The notes under the pieces are model-generated. The model was not told where the DNA came from, did no database searches, and saw only the letters and a list, made by a program, of their open reading frames with translations. From positions 1 through 46,848 of the forward strand of contig NZ_JAAHGT010000001.1 of NCBI RefSeq assembly GCF_010672385.1: DNA of 46,848 nucleotides, given 5' to 3'. This DNA comes from Okeania sp. SIO2F4 (GTDB lineage Bacteria; Cyanobacteriota; Cyanobacteriia; Cyanobacteriales; Microcoleaceae). The translations under genes were made by a program, and so were the position numbers. Below are positions 36,964-46,239 of this stretch, in pieces (the first letter of the stretch is position 1; each line of letters opens with the position of its first letter).

Positions 36964-38742
36964 ATGCAAGAAAACATCAATTTGCCAGAAAAAATTGAAG
37001 AGAAAAAGTTAGTTCTCCCTCTCCCTAAATCAGGTTTCAATTCAGATGATTTTATTAAAGTTCAAGATAATTCAAACGTTGTAATTGAGGTTCAAGATAA
37101 TTCAAGTGTTGTAATTAAGTTTCGAGATAATTCAAGTGCTGCAAGTGTTGTAATAGTTGGTGCAAATGGTTCAGGAAAAACTCGCCTTGGTTCCTGGATT
37201 GAAAATAACTTAGAGTCACCACAAACACAACGTTATTCCGTGCATAGAGTAGCAGCACAAAAATCTCTTTCCATACCAGATTTTTCTCCTACATCTTCTA
37301 TGGAAGTGGCTAAAAATATGCTTTATTATGGCTTGCATAACGACATTATAGATGATACAAATTTCCTAGCTTACAAATTAGGAAATAAATGGCGAAGTAA
37401 ACCAAATACTTCACTTCAGAATGATTATGATAAATTACTAACCTGTTTATTCACGGAAGAATATCAGGAAAACGCAGAGTTTCGGCAAGCTAAGATTAAA
37501 GAACAAAAGCAAGCTCAGATTAAACAACAACCAGAAAATATACCAGAAACTCTTCTTGATACTATCAAGCGTATTTGGGAGTCTGTTATTCTACATCGAG
37601 AGCTTATTACAACAAAAGCAGGAAAAATAGAAGCTTGTCCTAAAAATGGAGAAACTTATCACTCTGCTGAAATGAGCGATGGTGAACGAGTAATTTTTTA
37701 TCTTATTGGTCAATGTCTTGCTGCGAAAAAAAACAGTATTATAGTTATTGACGAACCTGAACTTCATTTACATAAAGCATTACAAAATCGCTTATGGGAT
37801 GCAATTGAAGCTGAAAGACCAGATTGTTTATTTGTCTATTTAACTCACGATTTAGATTTTGCAGTAACCCGTGTTAATTCTACTAAGATTTGGGTAAAAA
37901 GTTATGAGAATAATCAATGGGATTGGTCTTTAATCCCTGAGACAGAAAACCTTCCAGAACGACTATTACTTGAAATTATGGGAAGTAGAAAACCCATTCT
38001 TTTTATTGAAAGTAAAGGAGGTAAGGAAAGTCTAGATTTTTTAGTTTATTCCCATATTTATACAGATTATACTGTCATTCCCTGTGGAGGTTGCAGTGAA
38101 GTTATTAACGCAACTCGTTCATTTTCTAAGCTGAAAAATCTTCATAAGCTTGAGTGTGTAGGTATTATTGATCGTGATTATAGAACAGATGAACAGATTG
38201 CTAATTTACCACCTGGAATATATTGTCTTAATTTTTCTGAAATTGAGAATATTTTTTTATCAGAAAGTGTACTTAAAGTAGTAGCTAATTCTTTACGCAG
38301 AGACCAAGATGATATAAAAAATCTAATACAAAAAACTAAAGAATTAGTATTTAGTCACATGGAAAGGGAGAAAAAAAAGGTAGTTTGTTCTATTGTGGCT
38401 GCTGAGATTAGAGAAAGTTTTAAAAATTTTAAACCAGAAGAAGATGAAGAAGCATTAAAGCAATCATTTGAAGATATGTCATCACAAGTTAATCCTAAAT
38501 CTCTATATCTGACAAAGGAAACTTTAATCAATAAAGTTTTGAATGATCAAAATTACTCTGAAGCATTACGTCTATATAATAACAAAGGATTGATTAATCA
38601 AATTTCAAGCTTCTTTCCTTTTAAAGGGACAGGATTAAAAGACTATGTAAAGCGGTTAATTAGCCATAATGATAAAGCAATTATAGAAGCGTTACGATAT
38701 TCACTTCCTGAGTTACCAATTCCTCAAGATAATATTGAGTAA
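36964..38742 (+). CDS. AAA ATPase fused to DUF4435 (PARIS/OLD-like defence candidate)
   Basis: A 592-residue protein. The N-terminal ATPase (about 60-330) has Walker A GANGSGKT (66-73), ABC-like signature MSDGE (237-241), Walker B IIVIDEPE (259-266) and H-loop THD (294-296), the order of AAA15/21 or OLD-type ATPases. The C-terminal part (about 340-580) is DUF4435: LFIESKGGKESLDFL with E349, GIIDRDYR (400-407) with D403 and D405, and NFSEIENIF (423-431), a Toprim-like acidic set. In PARIS anti-phage systems AriA (ATPase) and AriB (DUF4435) occur as two genes or merged, so a merged form is a fair comparison. Before Walker A is a 30-bp repeat in codons 33-62. Next gene starts 59 bp downstream. 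Confidence 0.85.
   Translation: MQENINLPEKIEEKKLVLPLPKSGFNSDDFIKVQDNSNVVIEVQDNSSVVIKFRDNSSAASVVIVGANGSGKTRLGSWIENNLESPQTQRYSVHRVAAQKSLSIPDFSPTSSMEVAKNMLYYGLHNDIIDDTNFLAYKLGNKWRSKPNTSLQNDYDKLLTCLFTEEYQENAEFRQAKIKEQKQAQIKQQPENIPETLLDTIKRIWESVILHRELITTKAGKIEACPKNGETYHSAEMSDGERVIFYLIGQCLAAKKNSIIVIDEPELHLHKALQNRLWDAIEAERPDCLFVYLTHDLDFAVTRVNSTKIWVKSYENNQWDWSLIPETENLPERLLLEIMGSRKPILFIESKGGKESLDFLVYSHIYTDYTVIPCGGCSEVINATRSFSKLKNLHKLECVGIIDRDYRTDEQIANLPPGIYCLNFSEIENIFLSESVLKVVANSLRRDQDDIKNLIQKTKELVFSHMEREKKKVVCSIVAAEIRESFKNFKPEEDEEALKQSFEDMSSQVNPKSLYLTKETLINKVLNDQNYSEALRLYNNKGLINQISSFFPFKGTGLKDYVKRLISHNDKAIIEALRYSLPELPIPQDNIE
37060..37149 (+). repeat. 30-bp in-frame tandem repeat in the ATPase gene
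   Basis: Three units of about 30 bases encode VQDNSNVVIE, VQDNSSVVIK and FRDNSSAASV, directly before the P-loop strand. Third codon positions differ little, so the repeat expanded recently. Confidence 0.85.
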
Positions 38743-38801
38743 ACTAGCTTTATTTTTTTGATAAAATGCAATAAATAAACTCCTAAATTTCAAAAATTTT
38801 T

Positions 38802-39488
38802 ATGTCTCAAAACACCCTAACATCAACAAAAATTCCACCCCTGGAAAACGGCGATAAACTTACTTGTATTGAATTTGAACAGCGTTATGAACAGATGCCT
38901 CATATCAAAAAAGCCGAATTAATTGCAGGAATTGTTTATATGGCATCACCTTTAAGAATTAATCAACATGGAGAACCCCATGCTTCAATTATGACATGGC
39001 TTGGTTTCTATAAAGCTTATACTCCTAATACTCAACTAGGGGATAATTGTACAGTACGTCTTGATGCAGAAAATGAACCTCAACCTGATGTTTTACTAAG
39101 AATTACTGTTAATGGGCAATCAACAATTAGTGAAGATGGCTATGTTGAAGGTGCGCCAGAATTAATTGTAGAAATTGCAGCTAGCACAGCGTCTATTGAT
39201 TTACATGATAAATTAAAAGCCTATCAAGGTAATCAAGTCCAAGAATATTTAGTCTGGCGGGTTTATGATAGAGAAATTGATTGGTTTCGGCTAAGAGAAG
39301 GGAAATATATTAAACTTAAACCCAATGAAAAAGGTATTATTTGTAGTGAATATTTCCCTGGTTTATGGTTAGCTCAAGAAGCTTTACTTGCAGGATATTT
39401 AGCCCTAGTATTAGAAATTTTACAACAGGGATTAGATTCTCCAGAATATCAAAATTTTGTCAAAAAAATGAGCAAAAATTATGATTAA
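38802..39488 (+). CDS. Uma2 family (DUF820) putative endonuclease
   Basis: A 228-residue protein with Uma2 blocks: ELIAGIVYMASPLRI (38-52), ENEPQPDVLL (80s-90s, catalytic-type Asp) and PELIVEIAASTASIDLHDKL (catalytic-type Glu and Lys), then QVQEYLVWRVYDREIDWF. The PD-(D/E)XK residues are all present. The start ATG follows the AAA-DUF4435 stop by 59 bp on the same strand, so co-transcription is possible. The Gln-Gly linker and the long C-terminus (LAGYLALVLEILQQGLDS) are usual for one Uma2 subgroup. Function in the cell is unknown. Confidence 0.85.
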   Translation: MSQNTLTSTKIPPLENGDKLTCIEFEQRYEQMPHIKKAELIAGIVYMASPLRINQHGEPHASIMTWLGFYKAYTPNTQLGDNCTVRLDAENEPQPDVLLRITVNGQSTISEDGYVEGAPELIVEIAASTASIDLHDKLKAYQGNQVQEYLVWRVYDREIDWFRLREGKYIKLKPNEKGIICSEYFPGLWLAQEALLAGYLALVLEILQQGLDSPEYQNFVKKMSKNYD

Positions 39489-39665
39489 ATCCCAAGTATT
39501 GAACTTCTGTCTTATTATAGAAAGCATTCCAGGTTTATGAAGTACAGTAGCAATAGTTTTCTAATCAATGAATCTCTATATTCATTTTTCTAATCATCCG
39601 TATATCCGTGGCAAAATCTGTGTTGTGCCATCCGCCTTAAAATCTATAGTTCTACCTTCCTTACT

Positions 39666-40421
39666 ATGACAAACAACCCTTCCGAAAACCATTACAAAAA
39701 TATCGCCAATATTTACGATAATCTCTGGTCATACTCTCCTGAATATATTAAATTCACAACTCAAAAAATCATCGAACATCTACACCTAACTCCCACAGAT
39801 ATTTTGGTAGATCTTGGGTGTGGAACAGGAATTTATAGCAAAGAAATTATCAATCAAATTCAGTTACAGCAACCGATTATTTGCGTCGATCCTTCTGCGG
39901 AAATGCTAGAAAAAATCCCGGCAAATAGTCGATTAAATCCTGTAGAAATGGATGGGGTAAAATTCTCTCAAAAACCAGGAATTTATAACAAAATTTTCTT
40001 AAAAGAAGCTATCCATTATATAGAGGAAAAATTTCTACTATTCCAGAATTTATGGCAAAGATTAACTCCTGGGGGGATTTTTCTATTATTGCTCTTACCA
40101 CCCACTATTGAGTATCCTTTATTTGCCAAAGCACTAGAGTTGTACGAAAAAAAACAACCTCACTATCAAGAACTAATTAATTTACTTCAACAAGTAGATT
40201 TTATTGTCGATGTTGATATTATAGAGTATCCTTTAGAATTGCCAAAAAGTCAGTATTTTGAAATGGTAGAAAATCGTTATATGTTTTTCCTTTCTGAATT
40301 TAATGATACTGAATTAGCAGCAGGTTTAAAAGAAATGGAAGACAAATATCAGGATAAGTCAGTGTTGAAATTTAGCGATCGCATGGTTTTTATTACAGCA
40401 ACTAAACCTGAGTATAGATGA
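39666..40421 (+). CDS. Class I SAM-dependent methyltransferase
   Basis: A 251-residue protein with methyltransferase motif I DILVDLGCGTGIYSKEI (39-55), an acidic residue after strand 2 (ICVDPSAEML, 71-80), LKEAIHYIEE (112-121, in place of the usual DALH-like block) and GGIFLLLLLPP (about 136-146). The N-terminus YKNIANIYDNLW fits the small-molecule methyltransferase (UbiE/Coq5-like) group. Substrate not known. It is 177 bp after the Uma2 gene on the same strand, with no strong indication of a joint unit. Confidence 0.82.
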   Translation: MTNNPSENHYKNIANIYDNLWSYSPEYIKFTTQKIIEHLHLTPTDILVDLGCGTGIYSKEIINQIQLQQPIICVDPSAEMLEKIPANSRLNPVEMDGVKFSQKPGIYNKIFLKEAIHYIEEKFLLFQNLWQRLTPGGIFLLLLLPPTIEYPLFAKALELYEKKQPHYQELINLLQQVDFIVDVDIIEYPLELPKSQYFEMVENRYMFFLSEFNDTELAAGLKEMEDKYQDKSVLKFSDRMVFITATKPEYR

Positions 40422-40806
40422 AGTCATAAGTCAGAATAGTTGGGAGAGGTGGGGAGATGGGGAGATTGAATATTAAAGTAATTATAGAATTATAAACATA
40501 TACTCTATAACCGAATTCTATATCAGAAATTGGTAGTGGTGTACAAGTAGTGATACTCGGATAATAAGGTTAATTAGAGAGGGAATATTATTCTTTTGAA
40601 ATATAGAATTTAGGGGCTTTTCTGTTCCCACCTTCTGTGTTCCCTATTCCCTTACTCCAGTCTAAATCACTACATCTACAGGACTACCCAGAAGTTAAAT
40701 TCGTAGCACAGACTAAATTTGAAAGGTGTGAGAATGTCTGCGCTAGTAATGGCGACTCCTATAAATATTTTTTGCTTGTTATTCTCTGACCCATCTTGCC
40801 TACTTT
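40422..40806. other. Convergent intergenic region, no gene seen
   Basis: AT-rich DNA with TTCCCTATTCCCTT-type runs. No terminator with a clear T-run was found. Confidence 0.4.
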
Positions 40807-41364
40807 CTACTCCTTACTCCTTAATTTCAATAACTTTTCTACTAATATTTCAATATCGGGAAAAACAACTGTAGAAATAGTTCCTTGACTGTAGGTTTTT
40901 TGGACTTGATAATTATCTGTTGATGGTTGTTGAAATACGATGAGTTGTTTAGCTTCTAGATTCACAACCCAATATTCTAAAATACCAGCACGAGCATAAA
41001 CAAATCGTTTTTTTTCTAAATCTTTTTCTAGAGTTGTATCAGAAACTTCTATTAACAAATAAATTTCTTCAGGATAAGGATGACGAGAATCATATAAAGA
41101 TACTAGCATTTTAACAACAGCAATATCTGGTTCAGGTTCTGAATTAGGAAGAGTAACTGGATGTGCTTCGTAGATTTTTGCCAGACCTCGGAACTTTTCT
41201 CGTAAATATTCGGCAACAGAATCAGTTATTTTCCGATGTAAAGCTTTTTCTGGGGATATTTCAATAATTTCTCCTTCTAATAATTCTACATGGCGATCGC
41301 TCAGAATACCCGCATAAATCATCTGATGATAGTCTTGTATTGACCATTTAGCTAAAGTAATCAT
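40807..41364 (-). CDS. Uma2 family (DUF820) putative endonuclease
   Basis: A 185-residue protein. Conserved blocks are HVELLEGEIIEISPE (25-39), SEPEPDIAVVK (with catalytic-type Asp), IYLLIEVSDTTLEKDLEKK (Glu and Lys) and GILEYWVVNLEAKQLIVF. This is the short, more common cyanobacterial Uma2 form, different in sequence from the two other Uma2 genes in the window. Active-site residues all present. Role in the cell unknown; start ATG 41364. Confidence 0.87.
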   Translation of the reverse strand: MITLAKWSIQDYHQMIYAGILSDRHVELLEGEIIEISPEKALHRKITDSVAEYLREKFRGLAKIYEAHPVTLPNSEPEPDIAVVKMLVSLYDSRHPYPEEIYLLIEVSDTTLEKDLEKKRFVYARAGILEYWVVNLEAKQLIVFQQPSTDNYQVQKTYSQGTISTVVFPDIEILVEKLLKLRSKE

Positions 41365-41960
41365 GGTGAATTTATAAGTAATTTAAGATTGCTATTTAAT
41401 ATTTTAAACAAATGGATTTCATATTATACAAATTTCAAAAAAGAATGTTATAAATATAGCAATCAGGAATCAGATGTGATAATTTAGGTGTTCATTAAAA
41501 GTATAAAATATAGCAGTTATCTGATTGAATAAGATACATTTTTTTCATCTTCTCTGTTCCCTAGTCCCTGTTCCCTAAAAGTATCCAATATCTCACAACT
41601 AAAATCATATTGCTATAGTTTCAAACTATATATAGTAATTCCCAAAGTTATGAGGTACAGTTGTTTTTCTTCTTTTCTGTTCCCTGTTAAGTGTTAAGTG
41701 TTCCCAGTTAAGTGTTCCCTCAAACCTAAAATTTTGTACCTTACCAGTATGGGAATTGCTATATTGTGAAATAATTTCCTGAAATTGCTATAGTATCAAA
41801 GTTTTGACCTGATAAAATATTAGTTTTGACTTGGGTGTATCTCATATTTGCAAAAATACTTTTTTCTGTTCCCTGTTCCCTAAAAGCGATAAATTTTTGG
41901 CTTTCTTCAAAATTGAGATGCACCTTTTGACTTTTAACTTCTGTGAAATAGTATTAATAA
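41365..41960. repeat. Intergenic region with TTCCCTG and AGTTAAGTGTTCCC runs
   Basis: Contains GTTAAGTGTTAAGTGTTCCCAGTTAAGTGTTCCCT (41686-41720, in two overlapping parts) and two copies of GTTCCCTGTTCCCTAAAAG-like words (41563, 41868). No gene is seen. Confidence 0.5.
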
Positions 41961-42830
41961 TTAAACTTCTAACCAAAGGTTTTCTAACCCAGTTCCTACA
42001 GTCCGCATTTTAAATTTATCCCTCAGCCTTTTTGTCTGTTCTGGTGAAAAATAGTTTTTCCAATCTCCCACTTCTCCTTTACGAATAAATGGGGGCATAT
42101 TTTCAGGTCTTTTGCTTGACCAACGTTCCTGTTTTTTGCTCATACTTTCAAAATTACTATGAGTCATAATTTGATTTAAAACTTGTTCATTTTTGATATT
42201 TTTAACATACTTTGAACCTAGAAAGGTTGCTATTTTAAAAATTGCTTTTTGGGGATTATATTTCATTTCCTCATAAGTCAAAAACAGAACATTATCATCA
42301 TCTTTATGTTCATACCAAGGCACTAAATTATCAAAATAATCCCCAAAGTCTACTTCTCCACTAATAAAACATTCAAAAAAGTCATCAAAGGTGCCATTGG
42401 CAAAATCATAATGTTTAATAAATCCCCTCGTATGATGATAAAAAGAAACAGCACAATCAAAAGGATTACGCGCTACATAAATATAATTTGCTTCTCGGTG
42501 ATAAGGAGTTAAATTATAAGGTAAATGGGTTTTAATAATTCTCGGATTTGTTAACTTAGCTATAACTTCTTTTCCAACTTCTTCTAAATGAGGACTTACG
42601 TCAGATATAGTTTCTGAAGTTGACAAAGGTTGTCCATTATTTAGAATTAACCAGACTAAATATTGAGTCCATGTAGTTCCACATTTAGGATAAGTTGCGA
42701 TCAAAATATCTGAAGGTTGTGCTTGATAACTAATCCCAGAGCTGAACCCTTCTGGAGGGAATCCCATAGGCATCCGAAATCCATTATGAAGATAATAACG
42801 AGGTTTTTTAACTTCTCTTTCTAAAGTCAT
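41961..42830 (-). CDS. Cytosolic-type sulfotransferase
   Basis: From ATG 42830 the protein has 289 residues and all hallmarks of a PAPS-dependent sulfotransferase of the eukaryotic SULT type: the 5'-phosphosulfate loop TYPKCGTTW (46-54), catalytic KTHLP (100-104, His102), the 3'-phosphate block YVARNPFDCAVSFYHH (118-133) and the C-terminal RKGEVGDWKNYF. It transfers sulfate from PAPS to the hydroxyl of a small molecule. The open frame goes on to a TTG at 42896, but the ATG is preferred. Another, more distant sulfotransferase-like gene is at 5531. In marine cyanobacteria such enzymes modify secondary metabolites or lipids; here no biosynthetic genes adjoin, so the acceptor is unknown. Confidence 0.9.
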   Translation of the reverse strand: MTLEREVKKPRYYLHNGFRMPMGFPPEGFSSGISYQAQPSDILIATYPKCGTTWTQYLVWLILNNGQPLSTSETISDVSPHLEEVGKEVIAKLTNPRIIKTHLPYNLTPYHREANYIYVARNPFDCAVSFYHHTRGFIKHYDFANGTFDDFFECFISGEVDFGDYFDNLVPWYEHKDDDNVLFLTYEEMKYNPQKAIFKIATFLGSKYVKNIKNEQVLNQIMTHSNFESMSKKQERWSSKRPENMPPFIRKGEVGDWKNYFSPEQTKRLRDKFKMRTVGTGLENLWLEV

Positions 42831-42982
42831 TATTTGATAAGCTAAGATACATTTATTTTGGAAATAATAAAGATAACGAATAAAAGCAAAAGGCAAAGAC
42901 TGTTAAACTATTAAAGACTTTTTCAAATCAACATCTATATTTAAAATAGACTAGATATATTTTAACTTTTCCCCACTCCCTA

Positions 42983-44353
42983 CTACATATCGATCAGAAC
43001 ATCATAAAAATATCGCCGATATAAATCACAACTAGGTATAACTAAATTACCTTCCAGTTGTACTACCAAACCCATACTTTTTAACTTAAATGCTAATGCT
43101 TGTTCTAATTCTACAGGGGTAACAGCCCTTAATACCTGTTCAAAAGCTTTTTTTAACTCTGGATATTGTTGGAGATTTTGTAAATGTCGATGTAAATGGT
43201 CACTATAAATACCTGTATCTGTCGTGGCTGTTTCGATTAAGCTTTCTAAGCTAGTATGATTACATTTTATCTGATAAAAAGTAGTGTTAATTAAATAGGG
43301 ATGACCACCCACTAATCGCATTAATTTCTTTTGTTCTGCTGGCAATAATTCGATTTGATAACGTTGTGCTAATTCTTGGGTTTGCTCTAAAGTAAATGGT
43401 GATAAATCTATAGCTATCCCCATATTAAATGGTGATTTATTAATATTCATTCTAATATAAGCTTCTGTGGATTTTACTAACACTATCCGCAGTTTTTGCC
43501 AGAGTTTAACTTCCTTAGCTTCTCCATACCAAGAATTTAACATTGACAACAAATCATTGGCTATTTCCGGAAACTGAAAAATATAATCTACTTCATCTAT
43601 TGCTAAAACTATAGGACTATCTATTATAGATAGGAGATAGTCTTGAAAATAGAAAGTGCAGCTTTCTATACTACCAATATCTTCGTCCCAATATTCATTC
43701 AATTTTGATTCTAGTTGTAGTTTTCTAGTTGCATTAGCACAGAACCATCTTAAAAATTTATTTATATCTTTGCTTACTGTACTATCTACTCTTTGTAAAC
43801 TTAATCGAACTGTTTTATATTGCTGTTTTGTAGCATAGGCGATGATTCTCATTAATAGAGAAGTTTTTCCCATTTGTCTAGGTCCTTTGATGCGGAGAAA
43901 TCCTCCTGGTTTATTAATTTCTAAATAACAGATTAATTCTTCAGCACGTTCTATATAATAAGGAGAACCCATAGGAACTCTACCATCAAGTAGTTTACAA
44001 TCATTAATGTCTAATTTTTCTGAATCTTTGATTGTATTTAGATTAATTAAAGCTGTCTTTGTAGTTTCCTTTCTACTTCCTTGATAGATAATTATTTTTC
44101 TTTCTAGTACCGAACGGCAGTTATTTTTGCTAATTTTTTCTTTCAGGATAATACTAAGTAGCTTCCATAATTTAGGAGCTACATTTTGACTAATATAATC
44201 TCTTGAGTAATCCAATTCTGAGGCTATTTGACTATAGGTTTTGCCAGATAAGGATTCTCTGAGAACTTCCCTTTCAATGTCTGACAGAGATTTGCCTGTC
44301 TTAACTCTTACCAATTCTTCAGTAAATAATGATATTGATTCGATGTCTGTCAT
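42983..44353 (-). CDS. vMAP-type HTH plus AAA-like (STAND) ATPase
   Basis: A 456-residue protein in two parts. Residues 10-72 are a helix-turn-helix of the kind in vWA-MoxR-associated proteins: LSDIEREVLRESLSGKTYSQ then DYSRDYISQNV. Residues 125-370 are an AAA-like ATPase (AAA_35 type): PYYIERAEEL, Walker A GPRQMGKTS (157-165) and Walker B IVLAIDEVDYIF (248-259). A helical C-domain follows. Such STAND ATPases act as switches, with an HTH that may recruit partners or bind DNA. In many cyanobacterial relatives WD40 or TPR repeats extend the C-terminus; this one has none, so it is a short form. Not linked to neighbours. Confidence 0.82.
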   Translation of the reverse strand: MTDIESISLFTEELVRVKTGKSLSDIEREVLRESLSGKTYSQIASELDYSRDYISQNVAPKLWKLLSIILKEKISKNNCRSVLERKIIIYQGSRKETTKTALINLNTIKDSEKLDINDCKLLDGRVPMGSPYYIERAEELICYLEINKPGGFLRIKGPRQMGKTSLLMRIIAYATKQQYKTVRLSLQRVDSTVSKDINKFLRWFCANATRKLQLESKLNEYWDEDIGSIESCTFYFQDYLLSIIDSPIVLAIDEVDYIFQFPEIANDLLSMLNSWYGEAKEVKLWQKLRIVLVKSTEAYIRMNINKSPFNMGIAIDLSPFTLEQTQELAQRYQIELLPAEQKKLMRLVGGHPYLINTTFYQIKCNHTSLESLIETATTDTGIYSDHLHRHLQNLQQYPELKKAFEQVLRAVTPVELEQALAFKLKSMGLVVQLEGNLVIPSCDLYRRYFYDVLIDM

Positions 44354-45432
44354 CCTAACTATGCCACTCTTAGAAACTTATACAAACTTGGAGATTCTCC
44401 TAGTTTGAAAATAACATTACTCTTCCCTCATGTATTTTAATTTACACTGCTACAGGCAAAAACTTGAAACAGTTAACAGTTAAGAGTTATCAAAACCCCC
44501 CTATTAAGGGCGAAGTTTAAGGTATAGCAGTGGTGGATTCAAACCCGCCAAAATTCCTGAATTACTAATTTTAAAAATATATAGCAATCCTCTGCACAGT
44601 TGTAATATTTTGGTGGTAGGGGCATCTATGCGAATCGCCCGTACAGGAGTCAGGAATCAGGAGTCATAATTTTCAAGGTTTTCAGTTCAAATTAACTGTT
44701 ATAAAAATTGTCACAACCAATGCGCAGATTGATATAGTGAGAGTTGCCAAACTTAGACGTTGAAAAAGTTAACAATTAACTGATACCTGATGACTGATAA
44801 TTAGATATTTAAGTAGGTAGGAAAAATCAAATGTAAAATAACTGTAGGAAGTAAATTTTTCCCAACTATTCTTACTCCTGACTACTCCTAATAAAAAGTT
44901 AACTTTATGTATGAACAGGTACTTACCAATTAATAATTGAAAATTGACAATTGATAATTACTTAATTTCAGGTTAAAAGTCTCTTCTTTTAAGAATAAAA
45001 AGTCAAAAATTTCTTCCCTTGTCTCAATCCAATCGGTTTTAGGGAGAGGTAATTATCAATTATGCATTATCAATTATCAATTCTTGAATATAGTCAATAT
45101 TAGAGACTGTTTGTTAAAGGAATATTAAACCCTGCCATAGGGTGGGTTTTACTAAAGCAAAGCTCCGCAACATGAATAGCGGAGCAAAACCGCTGTTGCC
45201 AACATAAAAAGGCAGCAACACTTATGGTAACTCACCAAACTTTTAACTGTCTGCGGTAATACCAATTCACTTTATAAAGATGGCACAAATAGTTTCAAAC
45301 TTTAGAGCTGAAATAATTTCCTGAAATTACTGAGCGCGTCAAAGTTTTGAGCCGATGAAATCTTAATACATGACTTTTGACTTCCTCCCTTAGAGGGGAA
45401 AGGGGGGTTGACTTTTAACTGCCGTGAAACGG
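44354..45432. repeat. Gene-poor region with modular repeats
   Basis: No convincing gene. The AGTCTCTTCTTTTAAGAATAAAA...CAATCCAATCGGTTTTAGGGAGAGGTAATTATC repeat (44976-45060) belongs to the 21271 family, in two parts. A GCTCCGCAACATGAATAGCGGAGC stem lies at 45165-45190 (read in two halves). Confidence 0.45.
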
Positions 45433-45659
45433 TATAATACCATGGATGAAAAAAAGAATGTTACGAATAATAAGCAGTATTAAAAGACTCGATCGAAAAT
45501 ATCTATTTGATGAAAAAGAGAAATTACGACATCAAAAATGATATTAAACTTATTCATTCTGACTCCTTTATCCTGTACGTCACCCTACCGACGGCTCCCC
45601 TACCTGACTTCTAAGAAATAGCCTAACTATTTGTAGCAAACATTTATTAATTTGGTATA
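45433..45659 (-). repeat. About 200-bp MITE-like element, copy 2
   Basis: Inverted relative of 26191-26387, described there. It ends with GCAAACATTTATTAATTTGGTATAA. The middle has diverged and gained DNA (CGACGGCTCCCCTACCTGAC). Confidence 0.6.
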
Positions 45660-45950
45660 ACCCACCGAACATACCGAATATTAAGCCAATATCCTACCTT
45701 AATCTTTGCTTGTGTATTCACTCTCTTATGTACAATTTATGTTCAATTCATTGGGTTGGAAAAGACAAGTTTTTTTATTCATTTATTTAATGATATTTTG
45801 TTAAGTGGGTACACAAAATTAATTCCAATTTTAGCAATACTAAAACCTTTATTCTATAGGCATTACAGAGAATAAAGGTCTGCAATTAATTATGTAATGC
45901 TACTTAATTATAATAAATTTTGTTTTGTCATACCCCAAATAACAGACTTA
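45660..45950. other. AT-rich intergenic DNA, no gene seen
   Basis: No frame of use; a small open frame on the plus strand at 45897-46088 runs through a terminator hairpin and is judged spurious. Confidence 0.4.
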
Positions 45951-45985
45951 ATAAAAAAAAGTTTCCAAAAAAATTTGGAAACTTT
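45951..45985 (-). terminator. Rho-independent terminator
   Basis: AAAGTTTCCAAA and TTTGGAAACTTT form a perfect 12-bp stem with a 4-base loop. On the minus strand it is followed by eight T, so it ends minus-strand transcription, the direction of the small ORF at 46051-46239. Confidence 0.8.
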
Positions 45986-46050
45986 GATAGTAATTAATTT
46001 TTCTACAATCGGCAGATTTTTTGCCCACTCTGCTCAACGTAATATTGTCT

Positions 46051-46239
46051 TTATATGGAAGTATAAGCTACCCAAACTTTTGATGTAAAAGATTTTGATG
46101 CAGATGATTCTTGAGCAATATTTGCTACTGTTGCTACAACTTTTACTTCTTGTATATTTCTAAAATATCCTTTTCTTTTAGTTTTAACTATATTTTGTTT
46201 CCAAATACTTTCCTGGTTATTTTCACTTGATTTTTTCAT
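46051..46239 (-). CDS. Small hypothetical protein
   Basis: A possible 62-residue basic protein (start KKSSENNQESIWKQNIVK) with no recognised domain. In its favour: a strong terminator lies 65 bp downstream on the same strand, and three AACTTTTATATATT repeats lie within 350 bp upstream. Against: short length and no family. No ribosome site is clear. Confidence 0.35.
   Translation of the reverse strand: MKKSSENNQESIWKQNIVKTKRKGYFRNIQEVKVVATVANIAQESSASKSFTSKVWVAYTSI

Noticed and set aside
37060-37149. Assembly artefact at the 30-bp repeats
   Set aside because: Units differ by substitutions and keep the frame, so a real repeat is more likely.
44525-44560. tRNA-like T-arm (GGCGGGTTTGAATCCACC, minus strand)
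   Set aside because: No matching acceptor, anticodon or D arms around it; no tRNA or rRNA was seen anywhere in the window.
45897-46088. 63-codon plus-strand ORF
   Set aside because: It reads through the terminator hairpin, so it is a shadow of non-coding DNA.
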